Positions 59,461 to 64,000 of a stretch of DNA of 64,000 nt are shown here, in pieces. The notes under the pieces are model-generated. The model ran no database searches, was not told the DNA's origin, and was given only the letters and a program-made list of their open reading frames with translations. The stretch covers positions 744,001-808,000 of the forward strand of contig NZ_OY782757.1 of NCBI RefSeq assembly GCF_963678185.1, in the 5' to 3' direction. The position numbers and the translations under genes are program-made. How positions within the stretch are numbered: position 1 is the first letter of the stretch; each line of letters opens with the position of its first letter. The stretch comes from an uncultured Tolumonas sp. (GTDB lineage Bacteria > Pseudomonadota > Gammaproteobacteria > Enterobacterales > Aeromonadaceae).

Positions 59461-60978
59461 ATGGCACACAGTTTGGGCTTTCAGCCGAAAAATCTGGGGC
59501 TGTGTACCTTTGCGATTGCACTCGGGGTCTTTATGCAAGTCCTCGATAGCACCATCGCCAATGTGTCACTGCCCACGATGGCTGGCAATATGGGTGTCAG
59601 TTTAAATCAGGGCACCTGGGTTATTACGTCTTTCACGGTCTGTAACGCCATCGGTTTGCCAATGACTGCCTGGCTGAGTCGTCGGGTGGGTGAAGTGCAC
59701 TTATATCTAGGTGCGCTGATCCTGTTTATTATCACCTCATTCTTGTGTGGCATATCGCAATCCATGGGTATGCTGGTGGTGTTCCGCGCCTTACAAGGCT
59801 TGGCTGCAGCGCCATTATTTCCAATGAGCCAAACATTGCTGCTATCTATCTTCCCCGCTGCGAAGCGCAGTATGGCGCTTGCTTTATTGGGAATGGTGGC
59901 AGTCGTCGGGCCGATTGTTGGCCCTATTCTGGGTGGTTGGTTAACCTATGACTACAGCTGGCCGTGGATATTCTTTATCAATATCCCGATTGGTATATTT
60001 GCGGTCATGGTGGTCGCGAAACAGCTAAAAGATCGCCCTCATGCGCCTTCCAAAGCACCACTGGATTATGTTGGTTTTGCCGCATTAGTCTTGGGTGTCG
60101 GTGCACTGCAAATTGTGTTGGATAAAGGTAACGATCTGGATTGGTTCAATGACCCGTGGATCATCGGTGGCACTGCTTTTGCTGCGATTATGCTGATCTT
60201 CCTGGTGATCTGGGAACTGACCGATGAGCACCCGATTATCAATTTGCGCCTGTTCACTAACCGCAATTTCTGTATCGGCACGATATTACTGACGTTGGGT
60301 TTTTCCGGTTTCTTCAGTATCAACCTGATCTTACCGCAATGGTTGCAAAGCCAGATGGGATACACCTCAGTATGGGCCGGCTTGGCGGCAGCACCGATGG
60401 GATTATTACCATTATTCCTGACCCCCGTGCTTGGTAAGATGGGCACCAAAATTGATATGCGGAAACTAACGGCGCTGTCATTTATCGTCATTAGTATGAG
60501 CTGTTATCTGCGCACCCATTTCAATAATGAGGTTGATTTTGTCACGATAGCCTCGATACAGCTGTTTATGGGGATCGGTATTTCACTGTTCTTTATGCCG
60601 ATGACATCTATTCTGTTATCTGATCTATCTGGCCCTCAGGTGGCCGATGCAGCATCGTTGTCAACGTTTGCCAGAACACTGGGTGCTAGCTTCGCCTCAT
60701 CGTTGACCGCTTGGTTTTGGAGTCACGATGCCAGCTTGCACCATGTATTTTTAAGCGAACACATCAACTCGTATAACCCTTTGGCCAGTTCGTTTATGAA
60801 CGGTAATGCCACCAGCTCATTACTCAAAATAAACAATATCATTACCGGTCAGTCATACATGTTATCGACGATTGATCTGTTCGAAATATTGATGTGGATG
60901 TTTATCGTGTTGATCCCATTTGTATTTTTCACGCGTCGACCTCGTGCCGCGAGCGGTGCCGGTGGTGCGGCGCATTAA
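59461..60978 (+). CDS. EmrB-like DHA2 drug exporter
   Basis: The 505-residue MFS protein has fourteen helices and the DHA2 motif LDSTIANVSLPTMAGNMG, followed by GPIVGPILGGWLTYDYSWPW (antiporter motif C). With the preceding adaptor and channel it forms a tripartite pump for hydrophobic compounds, driven by protons. A terminator follows. Confidence 0.93.
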   Translation: MAHSLGFQPKNLGLCTFAIALGVFMQVLDSTIANVSLPTMAGNMGVSLNQGTWVITSFTVCNAIGLPMTAWLSRRVGEVHLYLGALILFIITSFLCGISQSMGMLVVFRALQGLAAAPLFPMSQTLLLSIFPAAKRSMALALLGMVAVVGPIVGPILGGWLTYDYSWPWIFFINIPIGIFAVMVVAKQLKDRPHAPSKAPLDYVGFAALVLGVGALQIVLDKGNDLDWFNDPWIIGGTAFAAIMLIFLVIWELTDEHPIINLRLFTNRNFCIGTILLTLGFSGFFSINLILPQWLQSQMGYTSVWAGLAAAPMGLLPLFLTPVLGKMGTKIDMRKLTALSFIVISMSCYLRTHFNNEVDFVTIASIQLFMGIGISLFFMPMTSILLSDLSGPQVADAASLSTFARTLGASFASSLTAWFWSHDASLHHVFLSEHINSYNPLASSFMNGNATSSLLKINNIITGQSYMLSTIDLFEILMWMFIVLIPFVFFTRRPRAASGAGGAAH

Positions 60979-60990
60979 ATGACATTTTCT

Positions 60991-61022
60991 GCGGGTGGCT
61001 TTATAAACCACCCGCTTTTTTA
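60991..61022 (+). terminator. Terminator of the efflux operon
   Basis: GCGGGTGG-ctttataaa-CCACCCGC is followed by TTTTTTT. Confidence 0.93.
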
Positions 61023-61080
61023 TTCCTCAACTAAACCCACCCCACCTCAATAGTTTTTACCTATCACATTATTCGATATC

Positions 61081-61115
61081 TTTAATGATATTTATTCTCA
61101 TTTGTGTTTTATAAT
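61081..61115 (+). promoter_or_regulatory. mntH promoter with Fur-like overlap
   Basis: TATAAT (61110-61115) lies 37 bases before the start. The stretch 61081-61099 (AATGATATTTATTCTC with flanks) matches the Fur consensus at about 14 of 19 and would cover the -35. No MntR palindrome of the E. coli type was seen. Confidence 0.35.
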
Positions 61116-61151
61116 ATGAATATGCCTTCTTCGTGTCTCAAGGTGTCTATT

Positions 61152-62435
61152 ATGATCCATGCTATCTCCGATAAACATGTCCGCTTACAAGCAGCACAAA
61201 CGTTGACGGGTAACAGTAAAAGCAGCTTCCGACGGGCACTGCCTTTCCTTGGCCCGGCGATGATCGCTGCCGTGGCTTATATCGACCCAGGCAATTTTGC
61301 TACCAATATTGAAGCGGGTTCTCACTATGGTTATGGCCTGTTATGGGTGGTTTTGTGGGCCAATCTCATGGCTATGCTGATCCAAACATTGTCGGTTCGC
61401 TTAGGGTTTGCGACCGGCAAAAATTTGGCTGAGGTGATCAGAGAACATTTTCCCCGTCCGGTCGTGTGGCTTTATTGGGTTCAGGCTGAAATAGTGGCGA
61501 TCTCTACTGATTTAGCGGAGTTTCTTGGTGCCGCATTAGGCTTTCATTTGTTATTTGGCTTTTCCATGTTCACCGGTGCCATGCTGACGGGTGTCATTAC
61601 GTATGTCGTTTTATACATGCAACGTTATGGTTTCCGTACTTTGGAGTTAATTATCGGCGCGATGATCCTTGCTGTTTCCGCCGGATTTTTGCTGGAAATC
61701 ATCATGGGTAAACCAGATGTTGCCACCATCGCCAGCGGATTATTGATCCCCCAATTTCCTGACAATTATTCTATCTTTCTGGCCGCCGGGATTTTAGGTG
61801 CTACCGTGATGCCGCACGTGATCTATCTGCATTCTGCTTTGTCACAAAGCCGGATCAAAGTGCTCAACAATGAAGAGCGCCATACGGCCATGAAATATTA
61901 TCGGTTGGATGTCATCATCGGTATGGCTCTGGCGGGTCTGATCAATATGGCGATGCTGATTTTATCCGCCACCGTATTTTTTAATAACGGACACACCGGT
62001 GTTGCATCGATTGCCGAGAGTTACAAACTGCTGGGCCCGTTAATGGGCCATAACGCGGGAAGTATCATTTTTGGCCTGACATTATTAGTTGCGGGTTTGT
62101 CATCATCGATTGTCGGCACCTTAGCAGGTCAAGTTGTCATGCAAGGGTTTGTGCATTTCACCATTCCGTTGTGGCTGCGCCGTTTGATTACTATGGCACC
62201 TGCCATTCTCGTGATCCTGATGGGGTTATCAGAACAAAAAGTGCTGGTATACAGTCAGGTCGTATTGAGTTTCGGGATCCCATTTGCGTTACTGCCATTG
62301 TTATATTTCACGGCAAAACGCTCTCTTATGGGCAATTTGGTGAGTCGTAAATGGGTCACTGTCGCTGGTGCCATATCAGCCACTGTGATCATTATGCTTA
62401 ATCTTTTTGTTATCTATTATGAATTTAACCATTAA
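61152..62435 (+). CDS. mntH: Nramp-type manganese/divalent metal transporter
   Basis: The 427-residue protein has eleven helices and the Nramp metal motif IDPGNFATNIEAGSHYGYG (DPGN) in helix 1 and MPHVIYLHSAL (MPH) in helix 6. It imports Mn and other divalent ions with protons. The start is ATG 61152 after AAGGTG; an open frame reaches 61104 but that includes the -10. Its stop overlaps the stop of the convergent MerR gene. Confidence 0.95.
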   Translation: MIHAISDKHVRLQAAQTLTGNSKSSFRRALPFLGPAMIAAVAYIDPGNFATNIEAGSHYGYGLLWVVLWANLMAMLIQTLSVRLGFATGKNLAEVIREHFPRPVVWLYWVQAEIVAISTDLAEFLGAALGFHLLFGFSMFTGAMLTGVITYVVLYMQRYGFRTLELIIGAMILAVSAGFLLEIIMGKPDVATIASGLLIPQFPDNYSIFLAAGILGATVMPHVIYLHSALSQSRIKVLNNEERHTAMKYYRLDVIIGMALAGLINMAMLILSATVFFNNGHTGVASIAESYKLLGPLMGHNAGSIIFGLTLLVAGLSSSIVGTLAGQVVMQGFVHFTIPLWLRRLITMAPAILVILMGLSEQKVLVYSQVVLSFGIPFALLPLLYFTAKRSLMGNLVSRKWVTVAGAISATVIIMLNLFVIYYEFNH

Positions 62436-62863
62436 CCCAAATGGGTGTAGCGTTCCGTGTGCTGAGTTAACTCCAGATTAGTTAAGCCCTGCACAATGCC
62501 ACACTCATCAATGCCTTGTTGCTGCTGGCATTGCTGCCGTAGCGTTTGTAACTGCCCTTTCAAACTCATCAATTCCTGAATACGATGTTCGATATGCAAA
62601 ATATGCTCATCGAGCAGGATGTTAACTGTCTGGCAATCGTCAGCATGCGAGTCAACTTGCTGCAGTAATTGCCGGATCTCTTCATGCGACATATCAAACG
62701 CCCGACAATTGCGGATAAACCGTAAGCGTTCCAAATGCGATTGCTGATATTCCCGATAATTGTTGTCGGTGCGCGCCGCTGGCGGTAACAACCCCTCTTT
62801 CTCATAAAACCGGATCGTCTCAGCAGAACATTTCGCAATTTTAGCCAATTCACCAATTTTCAT
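62432..62863 (-). CDS. MerR-family metal regulator (CadR/PbrR/ZntR group)
   Basis: The 143-residue protein has KIGELAKIAKCSAETIRFYE and KEGLLPPAARTDNNYREY (helix-turn-helix and wing), a dimer helix and metal Cys in ADDCQTVN and IDECGIVQG. This Cys spacing is of the CadR/PbrR type. It reads away from the P-type ATPase gene, and the spacer contains the matching operator at 62888-62908. Confidence 0.92.
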   Translation of the reverse strand: MKIGELAKIAKCSAETIRFYEKEGLLPPAARTDNNYREYQQSHLERLRFIRNCRAFDMSHEEIRQLLQQVDSHADDCQTVNILLDEHILHIEHRIQELMSLKGQLQTLRQQCQQQQGIDECGIVQGLTNLELTQHTERYTHLG

Positions 62864-62884
62864 GATTCATCTCACTGGAAAGCA

Positions 62885-62915
62885 TTGACCCTGAAGTTAC
62901 TTCAGGGTGTTTAAT
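62885..62915 (+). promoter_or_regulatory. MerR-type promoter and operator of the ATPase gene
   Basis: TTGACC (-35) and TTTAAT (-10) are 19 bases apart, the over-long spacing that MerR proteins correct. Between them lies a perfect 10-1-10 palindrome, ACCCTGAAGT and its mirror ACTTCAGGGT (62888-62908), very like ZntR/CadR/PbrR sites. Confidence 0.9.
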
Positions 62916-62950
62916 GATAAAAGATATCATTTTAATTGTACCCGGTGTTA

Positions 62951-63072
62951 ACCCAAAGTAATTGGAGTTGCAGCAAGGCAACAAGTGAGCGAATCCCCAT
63001 GAGCATAGATAAGCTATGTGATTGGGGTGAGTGAATGCCGTCAACGATGCTGCAATTTCAAGTACAAAGGGT
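62951..63072. repeat. Palindromic intergenic repeat (MITE- or ERIC-like)
   Basis: The ends ACCCAAAGTAATTGGAGTTG and, reversed, ACCCTTTGTACTTGAAATTG match over about 28 bases (GCAGCA continues on both). The centre has AATCCCCAT...ATTGGGGTGAG with an AGCATAG/CTATGT inner pair. It resembles a family of about 125-bp palindromic repeats I remember from enteric and Aeromonas-type genomes. It lies inside the transcribed leader of the ATPase gene. Confidence 0.8.
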
Positions 63073-63091
63073 ATATCAAGAGGATCTTGTT

Positions 63092-64000
63092 ATGGGACAA
63101 CCCAGCATTAAGAAAATAACCAAGCTAACACCGGTGAATCCTGCACGGACCGGTGCTTTACGCCATAACAATCCACCACTCGAAACACAAAGAGATACAC
63201 CGAAAATCACACCTAAAATTACGCTGAGTTGCTGTGATGCTTGTGATACCGAAGAAAAACCAGTGGTGGTCAAACCCGCCGCACCTCAGCTGAGTTGTTG
63301 CGGTTCTTGCAGTACCGATGCTGCGACTACGACAGAACAAGAGAGTAAATCTCGCTTTTCCTTCAACTTCATCAGATCGAAACAACGCTTGGTCATCGCT
63401 GGTTTTCTGGCTGTGGCTGCCGAAGCATTAGACTGGTTTGCAGTGCCGTCATTGTTCCCCGCGTTATTGGCTTTGCTGGCAGTGGCGTTGAGTGGTGTGG
63501 CGACCTACAAAAAAGGCTGGCAAGCCTTACGTCGATTTGACCCGAACATGCATGCACTGATGAGTATTGCTGTAACCGGTGCTTGTCTGATTAGACAATG
63601 GCCGGAAGCCGCAATGGTGATGGTATTGTTCAACATTGCCGAATTTCTGGAAGGAAAATCGCTGGAGCGGGCGCGCAATGCTATTCAGGAACTGATGACG
63701 CTGACACCGGAACAAGCGTTGGTACAACAACCAGACGGAAACTGGAAAACACTGTATACAAATACAGTGAGCGTCAATCAGGTCATTCGCGTTAAACCGG
63801 GTGTGCGCATTCCACTTGATGGCATCGTTATTCGGGGTAATTCCAGTGTCGATCAGGCCCCGATCACTGGTGAAAGTCTACCGGTTGATAAAAATGCTGG
63901 CGATGTGGTGTATGCCGGCACGATCAATCAACAAGGATCATTCGATTATCGAGTCACTGCCACCACACAAAATACTCTGCTGGCGCGGATCATCCACTCG
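63092..64000 (+). CDS. zntA: Zn/Cd/Pb-type P-type ATPase, 5' part
   Basis: The frame is open from ATG 63092 (site AGAGGA, 7 bases before) to the end of the window, 303 codons. After a Cys-rich N-terminus come helices (LVIAGFLAVAAEALDWFAV...), FDPNMHALMSIAVTGA, FNIAEFLEGKSLERARNAIQ and the actuator motif APITGESLPVDK (TGES). The order is that of P1B-type heavy-metal exporters. The usual GMxCxxC metal-binding domain is missing; instead LSCCDAC (45-51) and LSCCGSC (67-73) occur in tandem. The MerR operator upstream supports a Zn, Cd or Pb substrate. CPC and DKTG motifs lie beyond the window. Confidence 0.9.
   Translation, partial: MGQPSIKKITKLTPVNPARTGALRHNNPPLETQRDTPKITPKITLSCCDACDTEEKPVVVKPAAPQLSCCGSCSTDAATTTEQESKSRFSFNFIRSKQRLVIAGFLAVAAEALDWFAVPSLFPALLALLAVALSGVATYKKGWQALRRFDPNMHALMSIAVTGACLIRQWPEAAMVMVLFNIAEFLEGKSLERARNAIQELMTLTPEQALVQQPDGNWKTLYTNTVSVNQVIRVKPGVRIPLDGIVIRGNSSVDQAPITGESLPVDKNAGDVVYAGTINQQGSFDYRVTATTQNTLLARIIHS

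Noticed and set aside
62850-63044. Minus-strand frame through the ATPase leader
   Set aside because: It covers the MerR operator and the palindromic repeat, neither of which is coding.

Overview
The window reads as chromosome of a gammaproteobacterium. A block thrS-infC-rpmI-rplT-pheS-pheT-ihfA, a complete hisGDCBHAFI operon behind a His-rich leader peptide, dsbB, gpmA, btuCD, dgkA and rplY all fit that class. Moderate base composition and the neighbourhoods suggest Aeromonadales (Tolumonas-like). The species level is an inference from memory of such genomes, not something the sequence proves.

Region 1 (1-6.2 kb) is a decaying accessory zone. It holds a trypsin-like protease split by a frameshift, an IS30-like fragment, a doubly frameshifted two-repeat membrane protein, an IS5-family transposase tail, an IS3-family element whose orfB has lost 11 bases, a hydrolase fragment cut off by that element, and a C-S lyase gene with a one-base lesion. 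Only orfA and a DUF3737 gene look intact.

Region 2 (6.6-16.6 kb) is intact accessory metabolism. It starts with a small sugar-type regulon: epimerase plus lactonase-like propeller, a DeoR repressor, and a Gfo/Idh/MocA dehydrogenase, with a shared promoter motif. It continues with an HD plus polynucleotide-kinase protein, YqhD, a LysR regulator, an SDR and an AraC regulator.

Region 3 (16.7-27 kb) holds late cobalamin genes (cobU, cbiB, cobD, pduX), small proteins, a site-2 protease homologue, an MFS exporter with a Fur-like box, a CysB-like regulator with a TTG start, a DUF5602-like secreted protein and a sulfate-binding protein.

Region 4 (27-34 kb) is dsbB overlapping a MoxR/DUF58/DUF4381/BatA/BatB-C/BatD operon. 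Region 5 (34-44 kb, minus strand) holds translation genes with visible regulatory RNA: a tRNA-Thr anticodon-arm mimic before thrS, an AUA start for infC and a terminator between infC and rpmI. It is followed by rplY, dgkA and btuCD. Region 6 (44.5-51.8 kb) is the his operon with leader and attenuator.

Region 7 (52-64 kb) holds a REC-REC-GGDEF protein, gpmA behind a strong Fur box, a DMT transporter with an AraC regulator, a MarR-controlled tripartite efflux operon with an 8-bp inverted-repeat operator, mntH, and a MerR regulator facing a Zn/Cd/Pb-type P-ATPase. The ATPase runs off the window. Its leader carries a textbook MerR operator followed by a roughly 120-bp palindromic repeat.
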